Notes: generated by a model not told the origin, from the sequence alone. Positions 52,322-62,289 are shown, numbered from the stretch's first letter. The stretch is 64,000 bases of DNA from CAVQJU01 sp963729215 (GCA_963729215.1 CAVSND010000028.1:1-64000); one strand, 5' to 3'. A program made the numbers and translations.

Positions 52322-54123
52322 ATGCTCGCAAAACTGCGCGCAAACGACGCGTGGAAGTTCTTCGCAGGTACTGCCCAGGGCCGATCCGCCTCTGGCCCTC
52401 TTGTGGTGGGTTCTCGTCCTGCTGCGTGGTCTCCTGCCCGCGGTCCTCGCGATTGCAATGGGCCGGCTGGTTGGCGTCGTTCAGACAGGGGAGAGCCTGA
52501 CCGGACCACTGGCGCTCGTGGGTGTCGTGTTCGTGTTGCTTCAGGTGCTTGGTCCGATCCACACCGCGGCGAGCGCGAACCTCGGCGACCGGACCGCCGC
52601 GTGGTTGTACGACCGGCTGACCGAAGCGTGCGTGCGTCCGCCCGGGATGGGCCATCTCGAGGATCCACGGCTCACAGGCGACCTGACGGTCGCCCGCGAC
52701 TTCGACCTCGGCATGACGGGTCCGCCGCTGGCGACGTCGATGGACTTCACCGCGGCCGGCCTGGTCCCGATGGTCGCCGGTGTCGCGTCGGCGATCATCC
52801 TGTTCGGCTTTGCCTGGTGGGCGCCCATTGTCCTCGGCGGCGCGTGGATCGCGACGCACTGGCTGCTGCGTGAAAGCGCGGTGTGGCGAGATCGCAACAC
52901 GGACGAGGTGCGCGGCGCCCAGCGCGATGCGGACTATGCGTTCCGCCTCGCCGTGGATCCGCCGGCGAGCAAGGAACTGCGGATGTTCGGCCTCGTGGGC
53001 TGGACGATCGACCGATTCATCGCCCGGCGCACGCGTCTCCACGAACTTCAGTACGCCGCCACGCGCCTGCGCGAGCGTCCGGTGATCTGGAGCGTGCTGA
53101 TCGTGACGGCGGCGAACGTCATGGTGTTCGCGGCGCTCGCCAGCGGGGCCGCCGCGGGACGCGTGACGCTTGGCGAAGTTGTCGTGTTTGCCCAGTGCGC
53201 GGTCGGCACGTCCGCCATTGCGTTCGGTGGTTTGAGCTGGGTCCTCGACGGATCGGCGGCGCCGGTCGCAGCCGTTCTTCGTCTCGAGGCGGCAATGGCC
53301 CCGGCGGGAGCGCTGGCTTCTGGACGGCGCCCGGCCGCAACGTTACCGGCCCGCGAGATTCGATTCCACGACGTCACTTTTGCCTATCCCGGTGGGTCGC
53401 CCGGTACTCGATGGTCTGGATCTCACGATTCCGGCCGGTACGTCGCTCGCGATCGTCGGCCAGAACGGCGCCGGCAAGACCACGCTGGCGAAGCTGTTGT
53501 GCCGGCTCTACGACCCTCAATCGGGCGCGATCGAAGTGGACGGCGTCGATCTGCGTGAGCTCGACATCGCGCCCTGGCGCGCACGCCTCGCAGTCGTCTT
53601 CCAGGATTTCATTCGCTTCGAATTGCCGATGCGCGACAACGTCGCGCCGTCCGGCGCGCCAGACGCTGCCATCCTGGCGGCGCTCGAGTCCGCCGGCGCG
53701 GCCGGCCTCGCCGGGCTCGACACCGTGCTGGCCCGCGGATACGAGGGTGGCACGGACCTGTCCGGCGGGCAGTGGCAGCGCGTCGCGCTGGCGCGCGCCC
53801 TGTGTGCCGTGGGACAGGGCGCCGGCCTGGTGCTGCTGGATGAACCGACGGCGCAACTGGACGTTCGCGGTGAGGCGGAAATCTTCCAGCGCCTCCTCGC
53901 CGCAACCAGGCATTGCACGACGATCCTGATCTCGCATCGCTTCTCGACGGTCCGGCACGCCGATCGGATTTGCGTGCTCGAACGGGGCCGCGTGATCGAG
54001 CTCGGGACACACGATGAATTGATGGCGCGGGGCGGGCGCTACCGCACGATGTTCGATTTGCAGGCGCAGAGGTTTGGCGCTACCGAAGACGAGGAAGGGG
54101 CGAGTTACGATGTCCTCGCCTGA
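52322..54123 (+). CDS. ABC exporter half-transporter, first of two (two frame changes)
   Basis: About 600 residues. Six membrane segments are followed by an ATPase with GQNGAGKTT, LSGGQWQRVALARAL and LVLLDEPTAQLD. The start at 52322 (MLAKLRANDAWKFFA) becomes continuous with the transporter when one G is removed near 52367. A second break near 53395 (TGGGTCG to TGGTCG) lies before PVLDGLDLTIPAG. Both are typical insertion errors. A second half-transporter follows at 54666; they could form a heterodimeric exporter. Substrate unknown. Confidence 0.84.
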
Positions 54124-54154
54124 TCGAGCGCCGGGAAAAAGCCTCCGGCCGGAC

Positions 54155-54616
54155 TCAGGGGATGGCGTATGCCCAGCACAGCGGAATCGACGAGCCGGCA
54201 TCCGGCTGTGCGGAACAGTACTTCGTGATCGCGCGTTCGGTCTGCGAGCGGGCCGAGCGGTCCTGGAGGTGCTTTTTTGCGGATCGAGCCAGGCCGCCGG
54301 GGTCGACGCTCGTCACGAACAGCGGGGGCGTATTGCCGGGGGTGCCCTCGATGTGAGCCAGCATCGATGGCGCCTGACGCGTGATAGCCGGCGTGTCCCA
54401 GAGCGGGATGTCGAACAAGTCGTCCAGCGGACGCCGCTCCTGGATGTGAATGCTGAAGTCCGGCTGGCGGTACTCGAAGGTCAGCTTCGGCGATGGTTTC
54501 TGAAGGGCTGCGCGCACGCGCTCGACGGAAACCGGCACCGTCTGCTGCGCCGACGCCGGGGTCGTGGCGGCCCCGATCAGCGTCGCGGCAAGCACGCAGA
54601 TCGCACTCCGGCGCAT
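54155..54616 (-). CDS. Small exported protein between the two ABC genes
   Basis: A 153-residue exported protein with a signal peptide (MRRSAICVLAATLIGAATTP, then ASAQQ). The mature region TFEYRQPDFSIHIQERRPLDDLF and TSVDPGGLARSAKKHLQDRSA shows no motif I recognise. Two Cys lie near the C-terminus. It runs opposite to the flanking ABC transporters, so it is probably separately controlled. Confidence 0.6.
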   Translation of the reverse strand: MRRSAICVLAATLIGAATTPASAQQTVPVSVERVRAALQKPSPKLTFEYRQPDFSIHIQERRPLDDLFDIPLWDTPAITRQAPSMLAHIEGTPGNTPPLFVTSVDPGGLARSAKKHLQDRSARSQTERAITKYCSAQPDAGSSIPLCWAYAIP

Positions 54617-54665
54617 GCGGTTAAGACGTCGCGGCTGATCGTTCGGCCGGCTCAGGGAGGCTCTC

Positions 54666-56480
54666 ATGGCATCGTCGGGTAAGCACGACGACCTGCCGCC
54701 GATGTTACCGTCCATGTGGCGGCTGTGCAAGTTGGGCTATCGCTTCGAGCCCCGGCTGATGCTCGTCGCGTTCGCGCTGTCGCTGTTGATGGCGCTGCCT
54801 GATGCGCTGCTCGCGCTCTGGTTCAAATTGATCGGCGAAGCTCTGCTGGAGCGCAACGTCAGCCTGTTGCGTATCGCGGCGTTCGCGCTGGCTGTCTCCT
54901 CGACGGCGACGTGGTTCCTGAGCACCGTGAGCACGCGAATCCAGCGGCGGTTCCGCGACCGGGTCACGATCGCGCTCGAGGCGCACGTGGCGAAACTCCA
55001 GGCGTCCGTCGCGACAATTGCCCACCAGGAGCGTCCGGACTATCTCGACCGGCTCGCGATGCTCAGGGATCAGGTGTTCGTCCTCGACCACATGTACATG
55101 TCGGTGTTCTCGACGTGCGGGTGGATTGTTCGGCTCGCCGTGACGATTGGCCTGCTGATGTCGATTCATCCGGCGCTCGTCCTGCTGGCCGTGTTCGCCG
55201 CGCCGACCGCGCTGACCTCGATGTGGCGGCCCGGCGTCGAGCGCGTGGCCCAGCAGCGGGCCGCGCCGTTCAACCGCCTGGCGCGCCACCTGTTCACGAC
55301 GGCGACGACGGCGCCGGCCGGCAAGGAAGTGCGCGTCACCGGCATCGGCAACCGGCTCGTGGCGGAGCGCCGCGAGGCGTGGGAGTCCGGGTTCGGCCCG
55401 GTGTCCGCAGTCCGGTGGCGATCCGCCTGGTGGCATACGCTGGCGTGGGCGATCTTCGGTGCCGCTTACATCGCGGCCGTCGTGTTCGTGTCGCTCGGCC
55501 TCCGCGCGCCGGCCGGCGACGTCCTGCTCGTCCTGGCGGCGGGTTCGCGCCTGTCGGCCTACGTTGGCGCCACGGTTGGGGAGCTCGGCTTCCTGACGGG
55601 GTTCTGGGCGTACGGCGCCAGGCGGCTCGCGTGGCTCGAGGACTACGCCGCGTCACTTGTGGCTCGCGCCGACCTGCCCGTACCAGCCCGGCTCGAGCAG
55701 GGCATCCGTTTCGATCACGTGTCGTTTGCGTACCCGGGCACCGAACGGCTGGTCCTCGAGGATGTGAACCTGGAACTACCGGCGGGGGCCGTTGTGGCCG
55801 TCGTAGGAGAGAACGGTGCGGGCAAGAGTACGCTCGTGAAACTCCTGGCCAAACTGTACGAGCCGACGTCCGGGCACATCCTCGTCGACGGATCCGACCT
55901 CGGCCGCATGCACGCCGCTGAATGGCGCGAGCGGCTGACCGGCGCATTTCAGGATTTCTTTCGCTTCGAGTTCAGGGCCCGTCACACGGTCGGCGTCGGG
56001 GACATTCCCCGACTCGAAGACGAACCCGCCGTCGTCACGGCCGTCGCACGAGCCGGCGCAGATGACGTAGTCGTCAAGCTCAAGGCGGGCCTGCAGACAC
56101 AACTCGGGCCCACGTGGCCTGGCGGTGTCGAGGTGTCGTTCGGCCAATGGCAGAAGCTCGCGCTCGCGCGCGGGTTCATGCGCGATCACCCGCTGCTGCT
56201 CGTGCTCGACGAGCCGACGGCCGCACTCGACGCCGAAACCGAGCACGCGCTGTTCGAGCGATACGCCGCCGCCGCGGGCGGTGAGACGCACGACGCCGCG
56301 CGGGCCGACGGCCGCATCACGATCCTGGTCTCGCACCGCTTCAGCACGGTCCGCATGGCGGACATCATCGTCGTGCTCGACGGGGCGCGCGTCGTCGAGG
56401 TCGGCTCGCATGACGATCTCGTGGCCCGAGGCGGTCAGTACTCAGAGCTTTACGGCATTCAAGCCGCGGCCTACCGATGA
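54666..56480 (+). CDS. ABC exporter half-transporter with variant signature, second of two
   Basis: A 604-residue intact ABC exporter. Membrane segments occur at about 20-310. The ATPase has GENGAGKST, Walker B LLLVLDEPTAALD and the switch His in LVSHRFSTV. The signature is VSFGQWQK instead of LSGGQ, so this site is probably degenerate, as in asymmetric heterodimeric exporters. The first half-transporter at 52322 has a canonical signature, fitting such a pair. Confidence 0.85.
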   Translation: MASSGKHDDLPPMLPSMWRLCKLGYRFEPRLMLVAFALSLLMALPDALLALWFKLIGEALLERNVSLLRIAAFALAVSSTATWFLSTVSTRIQRRFRDRVTIALEAHVAKLQASVATIAHQERPDYLDRLAMLRDQVFVLDHMYMSVFSTCGWIVRLAVTIGLLMSIHPALVLLAVFAAPTALTSMWRPGVERVAQQRAAPFNRLARHLFTTATTAPAGKEVRVTGIGNRLVAERREAWESGFGPVSAVRWRSAWWHTLAWAIFGAAYIAAVVFVSLGLRAPAGDVLLVLAAGSRLSAYVGATVGELGFLTGFWAYGARRLAWLEDYAASLVARADLPVPARLEQGIRFDHVSFAYPGTERLVLEDVNLELPAGAVVAVVGENGAGKSTLVKLLAKLYEPTSGHILVDGSDLGRMHAAEWRERLTGAFQDFFRFEFRARHTVGVGDIPRLEDEPAVVTAVARAGADDVVVKLKAGLQTQLGPTWPGGVEVSFGQWQKLALARGFMRDHPLLLVLDEPTAALDAETEHALFERYAAAAGGETHDAARADGRITILVSHRFSTVRMADIIVVLDGARVVEVGSHDDLVARGGQYSELYGIQAAAYR

Positions 56481-56577
56481 TTGCGTTCTCGATTACCTCC
56501 GAGGGACGCCGGGCCTGGCTCCCGGGCGTCTTCGACTACCAACGCTGATAGACTGCGGCCTGCATTCGGAGGTCCAG

Positions 56578-57147
56578 GTGGGGGAGCGCGGGGTTCGACG
56601 GCGCACGGTGCTGAAAGGCGGCGTGGCGCTGCTGTTTGTGAAGCCTCAGGCCAGTCAGGCACAAAGCGACGCGGCATCCATTCGACCGAAGGAAGGCGAC
56701 TTCCTCGTCAAGGTCGGCGATCCAGGCGCGACGCCCCAGATGCCATTGACGCCGGACGACATTCCCCTCGGCGCCATACAGACGATGGCGTGGCCGATGG
56801 ATCCGATGGACGGCACGGTCCGCAGCGCGTCGCGGCTGAACCGCATCCTGCTTGTCCGTTTCACTCCCGAGAAGTTGAGCCCCGAAACGCTGCTCCGCGC
56901 CGCGGACGGCGTCGTCGCATACACGGCGATCTGCACGCACACGGGTTGCGAGGTCATCGACTGGCACGCCGACGAGCAGCTCCTGTCGTGTCCCTGTCAC
57001 TATTCCAAGTTCGATCCGAAGGATGGTGCGCGGGTGGTCGACGGACCGGCTCCGCGAACGCTGCCGGCCTTGCCGCTTCAGACGGTGAACGGGAAACTGG
57101 TCGTGGCGAAGCCATTCCTCACCCGCGTCGGTTTCGAGCAGGCGTAG
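56578..57147 (+). CDS. Tat-type Rieske [2Fe-2S] protein
   Basis: A 189-residue protein. The GTG start at 56578 follows GGAGG by 5 bases. RRRTVLKGGVALLF is a twin-arginine-like signal. The cluster motifs are CTHTGC and SCPCHYS, with GPAPRTLPALPL closing the Rieske fold. It is followed 31 bases later by a PQQ dehydrogenase, so the Rieske protein may accept electrons from it. Confidence 0.87.
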   Translation: MGERGVRRRTVLKGGVALLFVKPQASQAQSDAASIRPKEGDFLVKVGDPGATPQMPLTPDDIPLGAIQTMAWPMDPMDGTVRSASRLNRILLVRFTPEKLSPETLLRAADGVVAYTAICTHTGCEVIDWHADEQLLSCPCHYSKFDPKDGARVVDGPAPRTLPALPLQTVNGKLVVAKPFLTRVGFEQA

Positions 57148-57178
57148 TCGTGCCCCGCGCAAATCAAGGAGAGACCTG

Positions 57179-58924
57179 ATGGACAGGATGAACGTCGTCG
57201 GCGGAGCAATGGCGGCGGGTGCGCTCGCCATGACCGCGTTGCTTTCGGCGCAACAGGCCGCGCCGGCGCCCGTGCCTTCCATTCTCCAGACCTACAAATC
57301 CGTCACGGCCGAACGCCTGAAGAAGCCCGAGGACGGCGACTGGCTGACGGTACGCAGAACCTACGACGGATGGGGCTACAGCCCTCTCGCGCAGCTGACG
57401 CCGGCGACCGTCGCCAGGCTGCAGCCCGTGTGGGTGTTCGCGACCGGCGAACGGAGCGGTCATCAGGCGCCGCCGATGGTGAACAACGGCGTCATGTTCG
57501 TCGCCACTCCCGGGAACCAGGTGATCGCGCTCGACGCGAAAACCGGCGCCCAGCTGTGGCGGTACCGGCGGCCGCTCTCGGACGAGGTGATCCAGCTGCA
57601 TCGCACCAGCAGGGGCCTTGGGCTGTACGGCAACAAAGTGTTCTTCGCGGCGGCCGAAGCCGTGCTCGTCGCGCTTGACGCGACGACGGGCCGGGAAGTG
57701 TGGACGACGAAAGTGGACGAGAATCGCAACGGCTATTACATGTCGGTCGCGCCGCTCGTCGCCGACGGCAAGGTGATGGTCGGTGCGTCCGGCGGCGAGC
57801 TCGGCGTTCGCGGCTTCGTCGCCGCGTTCGATCCGGAGACGGGAAAACAGCTCTGGAAGGTCTACACGGTGCCCGCCCCGGGACAGCCGGGCAGCGAAAC
57901 CTGGCCGCGCGGCGATCAGTGGAAGACGGGCGGCGGATCGGTGTGGGTCACCGGCAACTACGATCCGGAGACCAACCTGGCTTACTGGGGCACGGGAAAC
58001 GGCGGCCCGTGGATGGGCGATCAGCGCCCGGGCGACAACCTCTACACATCGTCCACGCTGGCGATCGACGCCGCCACCGGCGCCATCAAAGGCCATCACC
58101 AGTATCACCCCAACGATTCGTGGGACTGGGATGAAGTGTCGCCGCCGATCCTCGCCGACTACACGCGCAACGGCCGAACGATCAAAGGCCTCATCGACGT
58201 GGCGCGCGACGGGTATCTGTGGTTCCTCGAACGGTCGAACGGTCCGATCACGTTCATCGAAGGCACGCCCTTCGTGAAGCAGAACGTGTTCAAGAGCCTC
58301 GACCCCAAGACAGGCCGGCCCGACGTCGACCCGGATCACAAGCCAGGCACCGGCAAGCAGGCGACGTTCTGTCCGTCGCTCTGGGGAGGAAAGAACTGGC
58401 CGCCCGTGGCGTTCAGCCCGAAGACGCGGCTGCTCTACATCCCGGCGAACGAAAATCTGTGCGAGACGATGACCGGCGCGCCCGTGTCGTATTCACCGGG
58501 CCAGCGCTACGTCGGCGCGACCTATACGTTTTCGATCGCCGCGGGAGCCGATCACGTCGGCGAAGTGCAGGCGTGGAACGTGGATACCGGTAAACGGGTG
58601 TGGACGCACACCTACCCGACGTCGCCGAACTGGGGCCCGATGCTCGCCACCGGCGGCGGACTGGTGTTCTCCGGTGGAACCAACGACCGCGAATTCCACG
58701 CGTTCGACGCCGCGACGGGGAAGCTGCTGTGGAAGTTCCCGACCAACTCCGGCATCATCGGCCAGCCGACCTCGTTCCTCGCCGCCGGCAAGCAGTACGT
58801 CGCGGTGCAGTCCGGCTGGGGCGTTGACTCGCAGGGAATGGAGACGCAGCTGAACGCGCTGCGGCCGGGCAGCTTTCCCGAGGTCCCCGAGGGCGGGGCC
58901 ATCTGGGTGTTTGCGATCAAGTAG
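57179..58924 (+). CDS. PQQ-dependent alcohol dehydrogenase (methanol/ethanol family)
   Basis: A 581-residue periplasmic quinoprotein. An N-terminal signal segment (MAAGALAMTALLSAQ) is followed by an eight-bladed propeller with repeated W-docking strands such as LIDVARDGYLWFLERSNG and VQAWNVDTGKRVW. SWDWDEVSPP is the family motif near the active site. There is no C-terminal cytochrome domain, so an external acceptor is needed; the preceding Rieske protein is the obvious candidate. Metal choice (calcium or lanthanide) was not decided. GGAG precedes the ATG. Confidence 0.9.
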   Translation: MDRMNVVGGAMAAGALAMTALLSAQQAAPAPVPSILQTYKSVTAERLKKPEDGDWLTVRRTYDGWGYSPLAQLTPATVARLQPVWVFATGERSGHQAPPMVNNGVMFVATPGNQVIALDAKTGAQLWRYRRPLSDEVIQLHRTSRGLGLYGNKVFFAAAEAVLVALDATTGREVWTTKVDENRNGYYMSVAPLVADGKVMVGASGGELGVRGFVAAFDPETGKQLWKVYTVPAPGQPGSETWPRGDQWKTGGGSVWVTGNYDPETNLAYWGTGNGGPWMGDQRPGDNLYTSSTLAIDAATGAIKGHHQYHPNDSWDWDEVSPPILADYTRNGRTIKGLIDVARDGYLWFLERSNGPITFIEGTPFVKQNVFKSLDPKTGRPDVDPDHKPGTGKQATFCPSLWGGKNWPPVAFSPKTRLLYIPANENLCETMTGAPVSYSPGQRYVGATYTFSIAAGADHVGEVQAWNVDTGKRVWTHTYPTSPNWGPMLATGGGLVFSGGTNDREFHAFDAATGKLLWKFPTNSGIIGQPTSFLAAGKQYVAVQSGWGVDSQGMETQLNALRPGSFPEVPEGGAIWVFAIK

Positions 58925-59038
58925 AGAACACGGAGACGGGTTTAACGCGGAGATCGCAGAGATCGCGGAGGTTCGGCAGGGTAAGTAAGAGACTCTGCGA
59001 TCTCCGCGATCTCTGCGTTAAGCTCGTCTCCGCGCTCT
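58925..59038. terminator. Long imperfect palindrome between convergent genes
   Basis: Arm A (58925-58970) and arm B (58993-59038) are 46 bases each and complementary at 39 positions. All seven mismatches are transitions and several would be G-U pairs in RNA. Each arm is built from GGAGATCGC-like units. It fills the whole gap between the PQQ dehydrogenase (plus) and the HTH-Mop gene (minus), fitting a bidirectional terminator. Confidence 0.6.
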
Positions 59039-59040
59039 CG

Positions 59041-59502
59041 CTACCGGCGCTTCGAGGCGCGCCGCTTCGGCTCTTCGACCAGCGCGGCTTCGCGGGCGAT
59101 CATGACCTCGGTGGATTTGATGATGGCCACGGCTTCGTCGCCGCGGCGCAGCTTCAGATCGTGAATCGCGTCGCCGGTGATCACGGCGGTGAGCCGCTGA
59201 TCGCCGATGCGCAGCCGGATCTGACCGAGGAGCCCGTCGCTTCGCACTTCTTCGACGAACCCCCGCAGCCGGTTCCGTCCGCTGAGCGCCACGATCAGGC
59301 CGGTGGTCCCGGTCCGATGTTGGGCGGGGGCGGCCTCGGGGGTCTGCCTCGCGACGAACCGGTCGATTTCGCTGTCCGCAATCCGATGGTGCCCGCCAGC
59401 GGTCTGGGTGGTGCGGATGCGGCCCTGGTAGATCCACTGCTTCAGCGTCGAATAACCAATGCCGAGCCGGTCGGCTGCCGCGCGTACGGTCAGAAGCGCC
59501 AT
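59041..59502 (-). CDS. HTH-Mop molybdate-responsive regulator
   Basis: A 153-residue protein. The N-terminal ~55 residues are a MerR/excisionase-like HTH (TVRAAADRLGIGYSTLKQWIYQG). The C-terminal ~75 residues form one TOBE/Mop domain (GLIVALSGRNRLRGFVEEVRSD, LTAVITGDAIHDLKLRRGD) that binds molybdate or tungstate. This replaces ModE. It starts 42 bases after modC on the same strand and probably represses the mod operon when molybdate is plentiful. Confidence 0.83.
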   Translation of the reverse strand: MALLTVRAAADRLGIGYSTLKQWIYQGRIRTTQTAGGHHRIADSEIDRFVARQTPEAAPAQHRTGTTGLIVALSGRNRLRGFVEEVRSDGLLGQIRLRIGDQRLTAVITGDAIHDLKLRRGDEAVAIIKSTEVMIAREAALVEEPKRRASKRR

Positions 59503-59544
59503 GAAACCCTTGGTCCTTTCAGCGACGAATCAGCTTGAATCGTA

Positions 59545-60677
59545 TCATGATGAAACGATTCGAAACGAGTGCGTCTTGATGATGAGCCACACCGGGTCGC
59601 CGGCGGCGAGGGCGAGCGCGTCGCGCGCGCCCGGGGTCAGATGCACGGCGAATCGCGCGCCCGCGTCCACGGTGGCGTGTACGGTGGGCCCCTCCCGGGT
59701 CAGCGAGGTCAGCTGGCCGCGCAGCACGTTTCGGGCGCTCAGATTCCGCGGCTCTTCGGTCGCGAGCAGGATGTCGCCGGCCCGAATCGCCAGCCGGACG
59801 GGCGAACCCTCTTCGCCGTTGGCCAGTGGCGCTTCGACCTCGGTGGCGCTCGCTGCCGCCAGTCAGCCGGCACTGCATCGTGCCGGCCTCCGGGCGGCGT
59901 TCCACGATCACGCCGGTGAACAGGTTCTCGAAGCCGGCGAGCTGTGCCACCGACGCGGACGTTGGCGAGTCGAGGACCTCATGTGGCGTTCCGCTCGCGG
60001 CGATCCGGCCGCCCTCGAGCACGATGACGCGATCGCCGAGGGCGAAGGCCTCGCGATGGGCGTGCGTGACGTACAGGATCGGAATGCCGTGGGCGGCAGT
60101 TCCAGGCCCGCAGGTCGTCGATAATCCTGGACGCCGTCGCGTGATCGAGGGCGGTCAGCGGTTCGTCGAGGAGCAGCACCGACGGATCGGTCACCAGCGA
60201 ACGCGCCAGCGCGACGCGCTGGCGTTCACCGCCCGAGATGGCCGACGGCCGGCGCGACAGCAGGTGCGCGATGTGGAAAGAGTCGGCCGCCGCGCGCGCC
60301 CGGACGGAACGCTCCGTCGCGGGAAGGTGGGCGAGGCCGTACTCGATGTTGGCGGCAGCGGACATGTGCGGAAAGAGCGCGAGCGACTGAAAGACGTAGC
60401 CGATCCGGCGCTGGCCCGCAGGAACGCTCTCCGCCGTCGCCGAGTTGAAGAGCCGTCGATCGCCGATCGAAATGTGGCCGGCTTCCGGATCGGTGAGGCC
60501 GGCGACCGTTCGCAACAGCGTGCTCTTGCCCGACCCCGACTCGCCGAAGACGATCGTGATACCGGGCGGCGCTTCAAACGACACGTCGAGCGTGAACTCG
60601 CTGGACAGCCGCTTCCGCGCGATGACGACGAGCTTCGCCGTCGTGTCGATTGAACTGAAGCCGCTGACATTGCTCAC
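59545..60677 (-). CDS. modC: Molybdate ABC transporter ATP-binding protein ModC (two frame changes)
   Basis: About 377 residues. The ATPase has GESGSGKST, FPHMSAAANIEYGL, SGGERQR and LLLDEPLTALD. A C-terminal TOBE/Mop domain (VHATVDAGARFAVHLTPGARD) senses molybdate. The frame breaks near 60092 (AACTGCC reads as AACGCC) and near 59862 (ACTGGCG reads as ACTGCG). The start overlaps the modB stop by 4 bases. It energises molybdate uptake with ModA and ModB. Confidence 0.88.
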
Positions 60678-61346
60678 AGCGGAGTGACCGACCAGGGCCG
60701 GCGTCGGAGGCCGTAGACCGCCGCCAGCACCAGGAAGGAGAAAGCCAGGAGCACGAGCGCCGTCCGGTTGGCGGCGTCGTACTGCAGGGCCTGCACCTGA
60801 TCGTAGATGGAAATGGAAATCGTCCGTGTGACGCCCGGAAGATTGCCGCCCACCATCAGCACGACGCCGAACTCGCCGATCGTGTGCGCGAAGCTGAGGA
60901 TGACGCCGGCCAGAATGCCTTCAATCGAGAGCGGCAGCGTGATGCGGACGAATGTCCGCCACCTCGAGGCGCCGAGCATCGCGGAGGCCTCGAGCAACGC
61001 CGTGTCGACGCTGCTGAAGGCGGCGCCGATCGGCTGGACCGCGAACGGCAAGCTGTATAGAAGTGGAGGCGAGCACCAACCCTTCGAACGTAAAGGCGAG
61101 GCCGTGCCCTGTCCACTCCGTCCAGATCCGGCCCACGGGGCTGCGCGAACCGATGGAGACGAGGACGTAGAACCCCAGCACGGTCGGCGGCAGCACCAGG
61201 GGCAGGGCGACGAGGGCCTCGACCAGGAACGTCCACCGGCGGCGGGCGAACGTGAGCCAGTGCGCGAGCGGCAGGGCGATGAACAGGAGTATCGCCGAGA
61301 CGAGCGCGGCGAGCTTGACGCTGAGGGCGATCGCGGTCCAGTCCAT
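60674..61346 (-). CDS. modB: Molybdate ABC transporter permease ModB (one frame change)
   Basis: About 224 residues with five or six membrane segments. LVALPLVLPPTVLGFYVL and EASAMLGASRWRTFVRITLPLSI contain the EAA loop that couples to ModC; SFAHTIGEFGVVLMVGGN is a ModB hallmark. The frame breaks near 61063, where CTCCACTTC reads correctly as CTCACTTC. It starts 3 bases after modA and shares a 4-base overlap with modC. Confidence 0.88.
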
Positions 61347-61349
61347 CGA

Positions 61350-62150
61350 TCAGCGTGGACCGGCCGCACGCTGCGGCTCGAGAAAGCCGGCGTCTCGCAT
61401 CGTCTTCACACTGTCCGGCCGGTCGAGAAACGCGAGGAACTGGCGGGCGGTCTCTTTCCGTGTCGAAGCCTTGAGGACGACGGCCGCCTGTTCAATCGAC
61501 GGGTAGAACGAAGCGGGCACGTCGACATATGCGCCGGCGCCGCGAAGCGCAGGCGACAGCGCGAGCGAGAGCGCCAGCAGGCCAATCTCCGCGTTGCCCG
61601 ACTGCACGAACTGAGCGGCCTGAGAGATGTTCTCTCCGAGCACGAGCTTCGGCCGGACGCGGTCGTAGAGCCGTTCGTGGGTGAGCGCGGCCACCGCCGC
61701 ACGACCGTACGGCGCGTGCTCCGGGTTGGCGATCGCGATCCGGCGGATTCGCTCGTCGGTGAGAACACTGAGGCCGTGCCCGAGATCGACGCCGGCGCTC
61801 GTCGGGGCGTATACGACGAGCGTTCCGATCGCATACGGTCTCAACGTGCCAGGCTCGGTCAGCCCCGCTTTCTCGAGTTGCCGGGGATAGTCGACGTCAG
61901 CAGAGAAGAAGACGTCGAAGGGCGCGCCGTTCCGGATTTGCGAGAAGAAATTGCCGGACGATCCGAATGTCAACGCGACATGGCGGCCCGTTTCGCGCTC
62001 GAAGCGCTCGGCCAGCCCCGGCATGACCGACTGCAGGTCGGACGCGGCCGCAATGGCCAGGGCCCCCGGCGCCTGCGCTCTGCCCGCCGCGGTCCACAGT
62101 CCTGACGCCGCGATCGTCAGCCAGAGTGCCAGAAAGCGTCTATGCGACAT
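61350..62150 (-). CDS. modA: Molybdate-binding protein ModA
   Basis: A 266-residue exported protein; the signal ends AAGRAQ. LAIAAASDLQSVMPGLAERFE and LTFGSSGNFFSQIRNGAPFDVFFSADV are the molybdate-contacting segments of ModA. GNAEIGLLALSLA and SIEQAAVVLKAS follow in order. It is the first gene of a modABC-regulator operon that should supply molybdenum for the MoaA pathway. Confidence 0.92.
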   Translation of the reverse strand: MSHRRFLALWLTIAASGLWTAAGRAQAPGALAIAAASDLQSVMPGLAERFERETGRHVALTFGSSGNFFSQIRNGAPFDVFFSADVDYPRQLEKAGLTEPGTLRPYAIGTLVVYAPTSAGVDLGHGLSVLTDERIRRIAIANPEHAPYGRAAVAALTHERLYDRVRPKLVLGENISQAAQFVQSGNAEIGLLALSLALSPALRGAGAYVDVPASFYPSIEQAAVVLKASTRKETARQFLAFLDRPDSVKTMRDAGFLEPQRAAGPR

Positions 62151-62221
62151 TGCGAATATGAGCGATTATAGCCGAATTATCGACGCGCTTGGGCGGGCTG
62201 GAGCCGTTTCCATTCTGGCGT

Positions 62222-62280
62222 GCCGTAGCGGCCGGCTTCAGCCGGCCGACGAACGTCCGCCTCAAGGCGGACGCTACGGC
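62222..62280. repeat. Three-stem palindromic (REP-like) element
   Basis: Outer arms GCCGTAGCG (62222-62230) and CGCTACGGC (62272-62280) enclose two hairpins: CGGCCGGC with GCCGGCCG around TTCA, and GTCCGCC with GGCGGAC around TCAA. This nested design resembles REP/BIME elements that are spread in families through a genome. It lies between the modA start and the TonB receptor stop. Confidence 0.7.
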
Positions 62281-62289
62281 TGACACGCT

